Shown here: positions 24,850 to 33,553 of the stretch, piece by piece | Position numbering within the stretch: position 1 is the first letter of the stretch | Layout of the letters: each line of letters starts with the position of its first letter | NCBI GenBank assembly: GCA_944322285.1 | Contig: CALUOR010000015.1 | Coordinates: 1 to 64,000, forward strand | DNA: 64,000 nucleotides | Origin: an uncultured Bacteroides sp. | GTDB lineage: Bacteria; Bacteroidota; Bacteroidia; Bacteroidales; Bacteroidaceae | Reading direction: 5' to 3' | Position numbers and translations under genes: made by a program | The notes under the pieces: model-generated | Databases searched by the model: none | What the model was told of the DNA's origin: nothing | What the model saw: only the letters and a program-made list of their open reading frames with translations

Positions 24850-26922
24850 CTATTCTAAGACCAATTTCCACTCGAAGACCGTACCGTCTTTGCGTGCGGG
24901 AAGCGTGCCGGGCCAATCGGCCGAATATAATTCGCCTGTTTCAGGATGCAAGCCCACAAAACGATTAGTCCTCAAAGACAACAACATACAATCTCCTCTC
25001 AACATGTCTTGCCACATAAACAGGCTTCCTTCCGTCTCATGCTTGACAAGGCGGACATCAGCGGACAATCCGGCACCCACCACAGTAAGGAAACCCGTAC
25101 CATTCATCGCCTCAAGTGCCACTCGTCCCTCTCCCCTATCGTGCACTTTGAAAACAAAACACGCATCGGTTTTGACCTCATGACTCCAAGACGAGCATAA
25201 CACTCCGTGCGGATTGGCCCAAACCTGTTTCCGGTCGCCCTTATTTATCAAAATAACATTCTTTCCTAGCGGCAAATTTTTAGAGCGATCTGCCATAGGC
25301 TCATCCAGTCTGAAATTATCAAATGCAGCATATCCCCCTTCCTTACCTTTCTCATTATAAGCAAAAAGGGCGTAGCGGGTCCCTTGGAAAGTCTTCAATT
25401 GATAAGGCAAACGAATGGTGTCTCCAATGTGCTCAAAGATTTTTCCATCCCTACTATAGCTCAGCAAGGCCCAATCATTATCGAAATCTCCCCAAGCGCG
25501 CAAAGCGACTTTGGGTGAAGTAAGCTCACAGTCTATCGTCTTTTTCCGATACAAATCATAATATCTTAAGACCCAACTCTTTCCGTCCTTCACCAAACCT
25601 ATCCAAGCGTACGGGATATTCAGCAGCCCCAAACCTGCCACATCGCCCGCTTTCAACTTCGAACCATCCAACTCTACCGTGGCATAAGAGACGGGGCCTA
25701 TTCCTCGTTGAGTCAGCGTGTTTTTAGCCATCAGGAAACTCTCCGCAGGCATGGTATGTAACCTTAACTGGCCTTGGGACAATTTCCATTTCTTGTTGAC
25801 GGGTTCGTGATTCCATTGCCAGGCATTGGACAATTCATCTTTGTCAAAATCATCATTCCGTTCGAAAGGAGCGTGAGGAATGGTTTCGGCCTCCACATGA
25901 GGCTTAAACCAAGTGCGTGGAGAGCGGCCTAAGTTATTCTTCAAACCGAAGTAAGGCCATCCGTCTACCCAAGTGACCGGAGAAAGGAATGTGGTACGTC
26001 CCACGGAACGGAAATCCATCATCGAAAATCCCCACCAGTCCCCGTTTGGCAAATCCACGATACCACCTTGATGCATTGGGACAGCTCCCATCACATTTTC
26101 CGGTTCTTTGGTCAGTATCAATGAATCACCCGGAAGAGGAAGAGGCGAGTGTTGTCCTATACCCTTTGTCCACCAGGCTCGCTGGGTTCCCATAGTCTCA
26201 CGGGAGCTGACAACCACCGTTTCGTAAGGCCCTTCAATCTTTTTAGCTCTGGCACATTGCATTCGTCCGTTATCCGCATTGACAATATAGTACATTCCAT
26301 TAATCTTATACAAATGATTTCCTTCGCCCATGGCATGTCCATCGGGGATGATAACCCGTTCTGTACCTGGCACTATTCCGCTCAAATCTGGTTTGAGTTC
26401 TACGAGTTTGATAGTCGTCTGCCCATAAACAACATAGATTTTCCCATCTTCGAACAACACGGACAAGTCATAAATATTCTCTCCAATGTTGTGACGTTTC
26501 CAAGGTCCACGCGGATCCTCGGATGTAAAGACTTGCAAGCCATGCCGGTTGATGTTAGAGAAAATATAGAAAGTTCCTTCATGATAACGGATACATGGCG
26601 CCCATATGCCTTGCCCGTATGCCTCCTTTCCGTTTTCAAGCTTAAATTCATCTCCCATATTAAATTCCGTCAAGGCATAACTCAGTAGTTCCCAGTTGAC
26701 GAGGTCTTTCGAATGCAACACGGGCAGTCCCGGCACACTGTGCATAGTTGTGCTCGTCAGGTAAAAATCATCTCCCACACGTATGATGTCCGGATCCGAA
26801 CATTCATCGTAAAAAAGCGGATTGGTGTACGTTCCGTTTCCATTGTCCGCACTCCACGATTGAGCGAGAACAAGTCCCCATCCTCCTATTACTCCCAAAA
26901 TGAATAGCAAGTATCGTTTCAT
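24850..26922 (-). CDS. Glycoside hydrolase family 43 enzyme with C-terminal beta-trefoil-like domain
   Basis: The 690-aa protein has a signal peptide (VLAQ, residue 21), a GH43 propeller with the catalytic base in CSDPDIIRVGDDFY (Asp43), the modulator in IYDLSVLFEDG and the acid Glu in AMGEGNHL, then the XynB-like beta-sandwich (about 345-530). The last 140 residues (NPHGVLCSSW, GFLTVVGAG, RTNRFVGLHPETGEL) look like a beta-trefoil, probably a carbohydrate-binding part. It follows the SusD gene of the second PUL after a hairpin at 26961-26999. The target is likely an arabinoxylan- or arabinan-like glycan; this is inference from the family. Confidence 0.85.
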   Translation of the reverse strand: MKRYLLFILGVIGGWGLVLAQSWSADNGNGTYTNPLFYDECSDPDIIRVGDDFYLTSTTMHSVPGLPVLHSKDLVNWELLSYALTEFNMGDEFKLENGKEAYGQGIWAPCIRYHEGTFYIFSNINRHGLQVFTSEDPRGPWKRHNIGENIYDLSVLFEDGKIYVVYGQTTIKLVELKPDLSGIVPGTERVIIPDGHAMGEGNHLYKINGMYYIVNADNGRMQCARAKKIEGPYETVVVSSRETMGTQRAWWTKGIGQHSPLPLPGDSLILTKEPENVMGAVPMHQGGIVDLPNGDWWGFSMMDFRSVGRTTFLSPVTWVDGWPYFGLKNNLGRSPRTWFKPHVEAETIPHAPFERNDDFDKDELSNAWQWNHEPVNKKWKLSQGQLRLHTMPAESFLMAKNTLTQRGIGPVSYATVELDGSKLKAGDVAGLGLLNIPYAWIGLVKDGKSWVLRYYDLYRKKTIDCELTSPKVALRAWGDFDNDWALLSYSRDGKIFEHIGDTIRLPYQLKTFQGTRYALFAYNEKGKEGGYAAFDNFRLDEPMADRSKNLPLGKNVILINKGDRKQVWANPHGVLCSSWSHEVKTDACFVFKVHDRGEGRVALEAMNGTGFLTVVGAGLSADVRLVKHETEGSLFMWQDMLRGDCMLLSLRTNRFVGLHPETGELYSADWPGTLPARKDGTVFEWKLVLE

Positions 26923-26960
26923 AATAAAGCAAGTGTGTTTTTTATTGACTTATACAAAAA

Positions 26961-27004
26961 TAGTCCAAGTACACATAATGTCTATGCAGACTTGGACTAC
27001 TTTT
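26961..27004 (-). terminator. Hairpin between susD-like and GH43 genes
   Basis: The arms TAGTCCAAG/CTTGGACTA (26961-26969 and 26991-26999) are flanked by CTTTT on one side and AAAAA on the other, so the minus strand ends in a T-run. It may cause partial termination, setting enzyme levels below transporter levels. Confidence 0.6.
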
Positions 27005-27019
27005 AGTATATATTAATTA

Positions 27020-28576
27020 TCAATAGCCCGGGTTTTGGGTCAGTTGATCATTGTTTTGCATGTCGGTCAGAGGGATAGGCCAAAGCCAACCTTTGGCAGG
27101 GTCAAACTTTCGCGTAGCGACCGTCACCTTCTCGAATTGCCAAGTGGCCGGGCTGGAGGGATCGGAAAGTTTGGTCCGGTTGTATCCATATACGTCATGC
27201 ACCAATGATTCGTCTTTCCATCTTAACATATCTATGTATCTTGTCCCTTCCAGGAAGAGCTCCACCCTGCGTTCATGTCTCAGTATTTGGCGCAATGCGT
27301 CCTGAGACAGATTGCTTCCTTCCACTTCCTGGATGGTAGGCATACCTACACGTTGGCGCACGGTATTAATCAGGGTGTAGACTTCATCGGTCAGATTATT
27401 AGACTCTATCAAAGCTTCGGCACGCATCAAGAGGATGTCCGCATAGCGTAATACAATCTGGTTGATGGCACAATTGTCTCTTTCCATATTTCCTATATCG
27501 GCATATTTACGCGGACGGGTGCCGCAGGGCACTTGGTCATTGGCCGGAATGAAGATGATGGAACCATATTGCGAGCCGGGAAGGACTACGGAAGCCGCCA
27601 GACGAGGGTCACGATTGACATAAGGATTTTGGTCATCATAACCGGAAGTCGGGTCGGTAATGGGCTTCCCGTTCGTCATGTAATAAGCCTCAATCAAATC
27701 TACCGAAATATTGGGTGTGGCCCATTCTGTGAAAGAAGTGGCCGTTGTCGGATAGGGCTGAGGCTGAAGATTCTTGATATACTGAATATCGAATATCACC
27801 TCAATGTTATTCTCATTCGCTTCCAAGAAAATACCTTCATAATCATCAAACAAGTCATAAACGCCTAAGTCCATCACTTCCTTGGCCGCTGCGGCTGCTT
27901 CTTCCCATCTTTCATTCCATAGCAAAGCACGGCATTTCAAGCCCAAGGCAGCTCCCCGCGTAGCTCTACCCACATCTGTACCCGAATAGGAAAGGGGCAA
28001 TCCGGGAGCAGCTTCATTCAAATCGGTCAATATGGCTTCCAGCACTGTGCTCTTTGCCGTTCTTGCCACATAGGCGTTCTCCAATGTTTGGTCTTCGGGC
28101 ACAATGGGCACATCCCCGAAGAAGGTTATCAAGTCCGCATATCCATACGCACGAAGGTATTTCGCTTCTGCCATCATCTGAGCCTTGACGCTTTCATCAA
28201 CGGGAGCCGCTTCCAGATTACCCATAAACATATTGGCACGTACAATCAAGCGGTAGTCCATACGCCAGCGGTCATAAGCGGCCGTACTGGAAGAATTTTG
28301 TTGCCATCCTCCAAACTCCGTAGAACCTTGCCACGCATCCTGGCAATAAGCGTCATCTGACATGAAGTCCAACTGATACCAATAGGTAGACGTCGTAACA
28401 GGTTGCAAGGCCGAATAGACTCCCATCAATGCCATCTTGCACTGGCTTTCATCCTGATAGAATGTAGAAGGAGACAATGAGGATAAAGGAGTACGGTCCA
28501 GCAAATTGTCCACGCAACTGCTCAATCCGAATACTCCGAAAACGGATAACAAAATATATTTATATACTTTTTTCAT
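27020..28576 (-). CDS. SusD/RagB-family glycan-binding lipoprotein
   Basis: The 518-aa lipoprotein (lipobox LSSC, Cys21) starts at the ATG at 28576; the frame further upstream opens only with a TTG. It has the N-terminal YQDESQCKMALMGVYSALQP region, TPR helices (MMAEAKYLRAYGYADLITFFGDVPIV) and the C-terminal VLRYADILLMRAEALIE and LRHERRVELFLEGTRYIDMLRW blocks of the family. It starts 12 bp after the SusC stop and forms the transporter complex with it. The ligand is probably the substrate of the two GH43 enzymes downstream. Confidence 0.93.
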   Translation of the reverse strand: MKKVYKYILLSVFGVFGLSSCVDNLLDRTPLSSLSPSTFYQDESQCKMALMGVYSALQPVTTSTYWYQLDFMSDDAYCQDAWQGSTEFGGWQQNSSSTAAYDRWRMDYRLIVRANMFMGNLEAAPVDESVKAQMMAEAKYLRAYGYADLITFFGDVPIVPEDQTLENAYVARTAKSTVLEAILTDLNEAAPGLPLSYSGTDVGRATRGAALGLKCRALLWNERWEEAAAAAKEVMDLGVYDLFDDYEGIFLEANENNIEVIFDIQYIKNLQPQPYPTTATSFTEWATPNISVDLIEAYYMTNGKPITDPTSGYDDQNPYVNRDPRLAASVVLPGSQYGSIIFIPANDQVPCGTRPRKYADIGNMERDNCAINQIVLRYADILLMRAEALIESNNLTDEVYTLINTVRQRVGMPTIQEVEGSNLSQDALRQILRHERRVELFLEGTRYIDMLRWKDESLVHDVYGYNRTKLSDPSSPATWQFEKVTVATRKFDPAKGWLWPIPLTDMQNNDQLTQNPGY

Positions 28577-28588
28577 GGTTGTTTTCAA

Positions 28589-31500
28589 TTAAAAGTTAAC
28601 ATTCAAACCGATAGTATAAATACGAACCTGCGGATAAGCCTGGGCACGTGTCTCGCCCACTTCCATTTCCGGATCGAATCCCTTGTAGTTTGTAATAGTA
28701 AACGCGTTTTGGATATTGCCATACAAACGAACGGTACAATTCCGCATGAAGGGCAGGAGTTTCTTGTCAAAGGTATATCCCAACTCAATATTCTTCAGAC
28801 GCAGGTATGAAGCGTTCTCCATATAGAATGTAGAATGGATATTGTTACGGGTACCATCCAGAGTCAAGCGCGGATATTTGGCATCCGGATTATCCGGTGT
28901 CCAACGGTCTAACCACCAACTACCCATGTTGGCAAAGCCACTGAACGGGCAAGCAATCTCAAAATAGGTATAACCGTTAATTCCTTGAACGCCTTGCCAG
29001 AACATACTGAAATCGAAGTTCTTCCATTCCAAATTCAACTGCCATGCATAGGTCAAGTCCGGGAATTGTTTTCCGATGATGGTCCGGTCATCTTCCATCG
29101 TGACTTTCCCGTCCCCATTCAAATCCCTATACTTAATGTCACCCGGTTGGGCCGTATAGTTGGCAACTGATACCACCCCGTCCTTTAACACATAGTCGCG
29201 TTCTTCATGCGGAATGTTCGGGTCGCTATTGTTCTGCCAAGTGAAGTCCGAAATTTGGTACAAACCATCCATCTCGTATCCGTAGAATGCATTGATGGCA
29301 TATCCTTCCATTTGCGCTTTAGGTTCACTGATGATAGGACTGGCTCCGTTCAAGTCTGTTATCTTATTCACTATGTGAGAAAGATTCAAGCTCGTCCGAA
29401 GTTTCAAGCCGTTTTCAAAGTTCTTCCGATAACCAATCAAGGCTTCAATACCTTTATTGGACACTTTACCGGCATTCACATAAGGCGCACTCAGATTACC
29501 CATTGTAAGCGGAATAGGCGTCTGCATCAAAATGTCATTGGTCCGTTTATCAAAGTAATCGAAAGTAAGTGACAATCCGTTATTCAAAGCCAAATCGAAA
29601 CCGATATCAAATTGAGAAGTCGTTTCCCAAGTGGTCTCTTTGTTAATCATACTATTGACAGCAACTCCCGGTTGTAGCGTTCCACCCAAAGAATAATTCT
29701 GTCCGCTGGAAAGAATTTCGCTTCCCACATAGTAGGAGTTGATGTTTTGGTTACCCAATTTACCCCAAGAGGCTCTCACTTTAAACATATCCAGCCAATC
29801 CAAATCTTTCATAAAGTCTTCCTCGGAAACAATCCAACCCACAGAGAAAGATGGGAAAGTACCCCATTGATTTCCTTCCGCAAAGCGGGAAGAAGCGTCC
29901 CTACGGATGTTTGCCTCGAACAAATAACGGTTATTGAAGCTATAATTGATACGGCCAAAGAAAGAACGCAGACCTAAGTCGTAAGCATCGGCATTGTTAC
30001 TCATAGTAGAAGCATCGCCCAAATTCAATACACGCTGATCGTTGTTCACAAAACCTGAACGGAAACCACTATTCCATTTCCACTTGAAATACTCTTCCGA
30101 ATAACCGGCCAATACAGAAATTTCATGTTTGCCAAAAGTTTTGTTGTATCTCAACAAACCAGTAAGAAGCGTTTGATAATTCAAGGTGTTCGTTGCATTC
30201 AAATCAGACACAAGCGTTTTGAGCGAACCATCCAAGCTGGCCAAGGTTACATTGGCATGGAAGGCATTCGTATTGGCGCTTTCCACATTGTAACCATAGG
30301 TTAATTGGGCGCTCAGGCCATCCCATATCTTCAATTCACCTTCCAACTGGCCATTGAATACATAACGTTCAGCCCGTGAAGTACTTCCCTCCATAATTTC
30401 ACCATAATAGTTTCGCTCGCCATTTACACTGACCCAAACGCCGTCCGTATTCTTCAAAGGCCATACCGGTGAATTAGTAGCATACCATTTAGCATTCCAG
30501 ATGTCAGTAGGTTCATTCTTGACACCGTAATTTCCAGACAAGCGGGTAGTTATACGCAGGCGTTTGTTCCATAAATAAGAATCAATATTGGAGCGGAAGT
30601 CTGTTTTCTGATAATCTGTACCTACGAGAATACCATCCTGATCCAGATAACCCAACATGATGGCATATTGGAAAGTTTCCGAACCACCACTTAAATTTAC
30701 ACGATGATTCTGCATGGTCGCCTTGTCATAGTACACATCAAAATAATCTATATTCGGATACATCGGGTCGGTTCCATCCTTATATTTCAAAATTTCCTCT
30801 GGCAAGTATTTTTCTTGTTGTCCTGAGTTTCTGCAAGCTTCATTATACATGGTTGTATATTCATAAGAATCCAATACGCCCGGAAGTGAAGTGGCTTCCT
30901 GCACACCGAAATATCCATTGTAAGAGAACTTGACTTTTCCCGTAGCACCTTTCTTTGTGGTGATAAGTACTACACCATTGGCAGCACGATTTCCGTAAAT
31001 AGCAGCCGATGCCGCATCCTTCAATACGGAGATAGAACTGATGTCCGATGCATCCACGTCTGACATACTTCCGGGGAATCCGTCTATCAGCACCAAGGGG
31101 TCACTATTGTTCAGCGTACCGACACCACGGATATTGATAACGGAGCCATCGGAACCCGGCTGACCGGAACGTTGCAAAGCATATACACCGGACACGGTAC
31201 CTTGTAAGGCATTACTTGCATTCGTAATGGGGCGGTTTCCCAAATCGTCCAACGATACATTTCCTACGGAACCGGTCAGGTTGACCTTCTTCTGCGTACC
31301 GTAACCTACGACAACAACTTCATCCAGTGTCTCGGTGTCTTCCACCAATGTAACAACGACTTCTTTTCTATTATCTATTTTTACGTCCTGCGCTACATAT
31401 CCGATGTATGTAATCTGCAAAACCGCGTCTGACGGAGCATTCAATATAAAACGTCCGTCTATATCAGTGATTGTACCTATTGACTCTCCTTTAACCGTTA

Positions 31501-31933
31501 CATTGGCACCAATGATAGGATCTCCATTCGCATCTTTTACGACACCCGTCACTTTGTTATCCTGTTGTTGGGCGTTTTTCTTCATCAGCATAATGTTTTT
31601 ACCTTCCATGGCATAGTAGACGCCGGTTCCATCGAACACTTTGTCCAGAACTTCAGCCACGGGTTGGTTCTGGGCGTTGACGTTCACATTACGTTTCATA
31701 TCCACCTCGTCCACGTCATACACGAAGAGATATTCAGTCTGTTTCTCAATTTCATTGATTACCTTACCCGTCCGCATGCCATTGCCTACAATGGTCACCC
31801 GCATGGTTTGGGAATAAGAGGGAGTAGCAAAAGTCATCCCCGCAAACAGGAATAGAACTAAGGCTGTGAGTTTCATGATACGGAATAAATGTTTAAATTC
31901 TACAATAGATTCCCGATATAAATTATTTTTCAT
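28589..31933 (-). CDS. SusC/RagA-family TonB-dependent transducer with N-terminal STN domain
   Basis: The 1114-aa protein has a signal peptide (PSYSQ, about residue 42), an STN domain (about 45-120; KVINEIEKQTEYLFVYDVDEV), a carboxypeptidase-like domain (about 128-210; GVVKDANGDPIIGANV), the VVVVGYGTQKKVNLTGSV box, a plug and a barrel ending TIGLNVNF. The STN domain marks a transporter that also signals to an inner-membrane FecR anti-sigma, and a fecR gene lies 170 bp upstream. Unusually, no ECF sigma gene accompanies the pair. The leader overlaps a probable antisense RNA on the other strand. Confidence 0.93.
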   Translation of the reverse strand: MKNNLYRESIVEFKHLFRIMKLTALVLFLFAGMTFATPSYSQTMRVTIVGNGMRTGKVINEIEKQTEYLFVYDVDEVDMKRNVNVNAQNQPVAEVLDKVFDGTGVYYAMEGKNIMLMKKNAQQQDNKVTGVVKDANGDPIIGANVTVKGESIGTITDIDGRFILNAPSDAVLQITYIGYVAQDVKIDNRKEVVVTLVEDTETLDEVVVVGYGTQKKVNLTGSVGNVSLDDLGNRPITNASNALQGTVSGVYALQRSGQPGSDGSVINIRGVGTLNNSDPLVLIDGFPGSMSDVDASDISSISVLKDAASAAIYGNRAANGVVLITTKKGATGKVKFSYNGYFGVQEATSLPGVLDSYEYTTMYNEACRNSGQQEKYLPEEILKYKDGTDPMYPNIDYFDVYYDKATMQNHRVNLSGGSETFQYAIMLGYLDQDGILVGTDYQKTDFRSNIDSYLWNKRLRITTRLSGNYGVKNEPTDIWNAKWYATNSPVWPLKNTDGVWVSVNGERNYYGEIMEGSTSRAERYVFNGQLEGELKIWDGLSAQLTYGYNVESANTNAFHANVTLASLDGSLKTLVSDLNATNTLNYQTLLTGLLRYNKTFGKHEISVLAGYSEEYFKWKWNSGFRSGFVNNDQRVLNLGDASTMSNNADAYDLGLRSFFGRINYSFNNRYLFEANIRRDASSRFAEGNQWGTFPSFSVGWIVSEEDFMKDLDWLDMFKVRASWGKLGNQNINSYYVGSEILSSGQNYSLGGTLQPGVAVNSMINKETTWETTSQFDIGFDLALNNGLSLTFDYFDKRTNDILMQTPIPLTMGNLSAPYVNAGKVSNKGIEALIGYRKNFENGLKLRTSLNLSHIVNKITDLNGASPIISEPKAQMEGYAINAFYGYEMDGLYQISDFTWQNNSDPNIPHEERDYVLKDGVVSVANYTAQPGDIKYRDLNGDGKVTMEDDRTIIGKQFPDLTYAWQLNLEWKNFDFSMFWQGVQGINGYTYFEIACPFSGFANMGSWWLDRWTPDNPDAKYPRLTLDGTRNNIHSTFYMENASYLRLKNIELGYTFDKKLLPFMRNCTVRLYGNIQNAFTITNYKGFDPEMEVGETRAQAYPQVRIYTIGLNVNF

Positions 31934-31946
31934 ACATTTGCAGTGT

Positions 31947-32050
31947 AATTTTAGGTATCATACTAAGATTAATTTCTCAAAAGACAAGCTCAATGTTGCA
32001 GCATTGACGCTCGCGGATGGGAGGGTGTTGCAGCACCGTCCCATTTTTCT
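31947..32050 (+). ncRNA. Probable PUL antisense sRNA opposite the susC leader (DonS-like)
   Basis: On the strand opposite fecR-susC a TACATTTG box (31933-31940) should start a transcript near 31947. It would contain hairpin CAATGTTGCAGCATTG (31991-32006) and a second hairpin (32018-32043) with the same TGTTGCAGCA centre, ending in ATTTTTCTTTT. Order, orientation and size match the cis-encoded antisense sRNAs (DonS and relatives) described between anti-sigma and susC homologs in Bacteroides PULs, which repress the PUL by pairing with the susC leader. No -33 element is obvious, and expression is inferred. Confidence 0.6.
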
Positions 32051-32103
32051 TTTACAGGGTATCGGTTCATTGGTCTTGTTTCATAGGCATTCGTTTTTAA
32101 AAG

Positions 32104-33042
32104 TTAATTAATCGTGATTACATTCGTCTCCTCATCGATGGAATACGTAAAATAATTGTTCAGTTGCAACACACGCAGCACATGTTCCACACCGTCCTTC
32201 GTACGGAACTTGCCGGTATAGTGATTCTGAAGTATTCTTTTATTATTTACCAAGATGTCCACTCCGTAATACAACTTCAGTTTTTCTATCATGTCGCGCA
32301 CAGAGATGTTGTGGAAGCACAACAAACCTTCACGCCACTGGAAATAATCGTGATGCTCAATGCGGGCTTTCACCAGTTTTCCGTCCGTCAAACAGATACG
32401 GGTGTCTGGCTCCAATTTTATATTGCCATACTTGGGCCTCACAATCTCCACCGAACCTTTCAACAATGCAACCTTCCAAATACTATCTTGTGCATAAGCT
32501 TTCACGTTGAACTCCGTACCAAGCACACGCACATCCCATTTGCTCGTCTTTACAATAAAAGGTTGCTCCGGATTGTGAGTCACTGCAAAATAGCCCTCGC
32601 CATCCAACGTCACATTGCGCATGTCCCCTCTGAATTCTCCGGGAAAAGTCAGCGTACTTCGCGAGTTGAGCCACACTTTCGTACCATCGGCCAGCATCAA
32701 CTCGGCACGTTGACCGGCAGGAACATAAATAGACTGAAGAGGTTTATCACCCACGCTCTGTCTGTCCTCCCAATAGCGTACGCCCAAGAATACAAGGACA
32801 AACACAGCCGCTATCTTGGCAAACTCCCATACGATCCTGCGCCACGTAAGCCTCCGCCGGACGGACTGTCTGCCTTCCTCCGCACGCCACAAAGCAATGT
32901 CATGCAGCTTGCGCTGCGCCCTGTATTCACGCATGTTCTCGGGCGAGGTCTGCATCCATTCTACAACGCGGCGGGTTTCGTCTTCCGTAGCATGGCCGGC
33001 AATGTATTTCTGTAAGAGTTCACTGTTCATTCTTTCTTGCAT
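32104..33042 (-). CDS. FecR-family anti-sigma factor
   Basis: The 312-aa protein has an N-terminal cytoplasmic part with the short helical anti-sigma region (ELLQKYIAGHATEDETRRVVEWM), one membrane span (about 77-95; IAAVFVLVFLGVRYW), and a periplasmic FecR domain (about 100-235; VPAGQRAELMLADGTKVWLNSRSTL) with a C-terminal DUF4974 domain (about 240-312). It should receive the signal from the STN domain of the SusC-like protein downstream. No ECF sigma gene is adjacent, so it is an orphan regulator here. A second ATG at 33030 is possible. A TATTTTTG promoter box lies at 33096-33089. Confidence 0.9.
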   Translation of the reverse strand: MQERMNSELLQKYIAGHATEDETRRVVEWMQTSPENMREYRAQRKLHDIALWRAEEGRQSVRRRLTWRRIVWEFAKIAAVFVLVFLGVRYWEDRQSVGDKPLQSIYVPAGQRAELMLADGTKVWLNSRSTLTFPGEFRGDMRNVTLDGEGYFAVTHNPEQPFIVKTSKWDVRVLGTEFNVKAYAQDSIWKVALLKGSVEIVRPKYGNIKLEPDTRICLTDGKLVKARIEHHDYFQWREGLLCFHNISVRDMIEKLKLYYGVDILVNNKRILQNHYTGKFRTKDGVEHVLRVLQLNNYFTYSIDEETNVITIN

Positions 33043-33088
33043 TTGTATTAATAACGATTGAAACGGGCTTTACCCTAAAAGAAAAATG

Positions 33089-33096
33089 CAAAAATA
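33089..33096 (-). promoter_or_regulatory. Promoter -7 box of fecR
   Basis: TATTTTTG on the minus strand, 47 nt before the ATG at 33042. Its presence indicates that fecR has its own promoter and does not depend on an upstream sigma gene. Confidence 0.45.
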
Positions 33097-33121
33097 TCGT
33101 TTTTCCCCAAATAATCCATAA

Positions 33122-33376
33122 AGCAGCTCGGTTGATGCGAATGCATTCACAATAACAAAAATGCATGTAAGAATGAAACGGGCATGCGCCATGTTTGCCG
33201 AAGGTCGTATGACAGTGTCGGAAGTGGCCTATGCCGTAGGTTTTACCAATCCTAAATATTTCAGCAGATGTTTCAAGGACAAGTTTGGAGTTACTCCTAC
33301 AGAGTATTGCGAACAATTAAATAAAGCCAATAAGGGAATGCTGGAAGAGTGTGACAACGATGGTGAACTGAAGTAA
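33122..33376 (+). pseudogene. Relic of a hybrid two-component system regulator (AraC DNA-binding end)
   Basis: The open frame 33122-33376 encodes the second helix-turn-helix of an AraC-type domain (VRMKRACAMFAEGRMTVSEV, then AYAVGFTNPKYFSRCFKDKF and a GVTPTEY end) as found at the C-terminus of hybrid two-component regulators of PULs. Immediately before it is SSSVDANAFTITK, resembling the linker that normally precedes the AraC domain, so the first helix-turn-helix and everything N-terminal are missing. The frame contains ATGs at 33161 and 33173 that could still give a 71- or 67-aa protein. I read it as a deletion remnant, divergent from fecR; a small expressed DNA-binding protein cannot be excluded. 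Confidence 0.6.
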
Positions 33377-33442
33377 AAAACGGGAATTTATGTATTTTTT
33401 TGCCTCGCTGCAAAAAGAATGAGACCCAAAGAGAAATTGAAA

Positions 33443-33490
33443 GGGTGTGCCGAAACGAAAGCCTTTTTTCATTTCGGCACACCCTCCTTT
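33443..33490. terminator. Strong hairpin terminator
   Basis: The 13-bp arms GGGTGTGCCGAAA/TTTCGGCACACCC (33443-33455, 33472-33484) enclose a 16-nt T-rich loop. It lies between the regulator relic and the convergent serpin gene and can serve both. Confidence 0.65.
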
Positions 33491-33491
33491 T

Positions 33492-33545
33492 CGTTAGATT
33501 GGATAAAGTGTCTTATTTCCCGGTCCGACAATGGCGTGCATTGAC
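33492..33545 (-). pseudogene. Vestige of a second copy of the 34827-35417 lipoprotein gene
   Basis: 33510-33542 matches 34960-34992 with one difference in 33 bp. Read on the minus strand it gives MHAIVGPGNKTLYPI and a stop, while the intact gene reads MHAIVGPGNKTLLPG. The differences beyond the block are partly synonymous, as expected for a decayed coding copy. It sits just after the serpin stop codon. Confidence 0.55.
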
Positions 33546-33553
33546 AAGAGACC

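Noticed and set aside
32164-33015. A 283-codon plus-strand open frame
   Set aside because: It is antisense to fecR, whose domains are intact.
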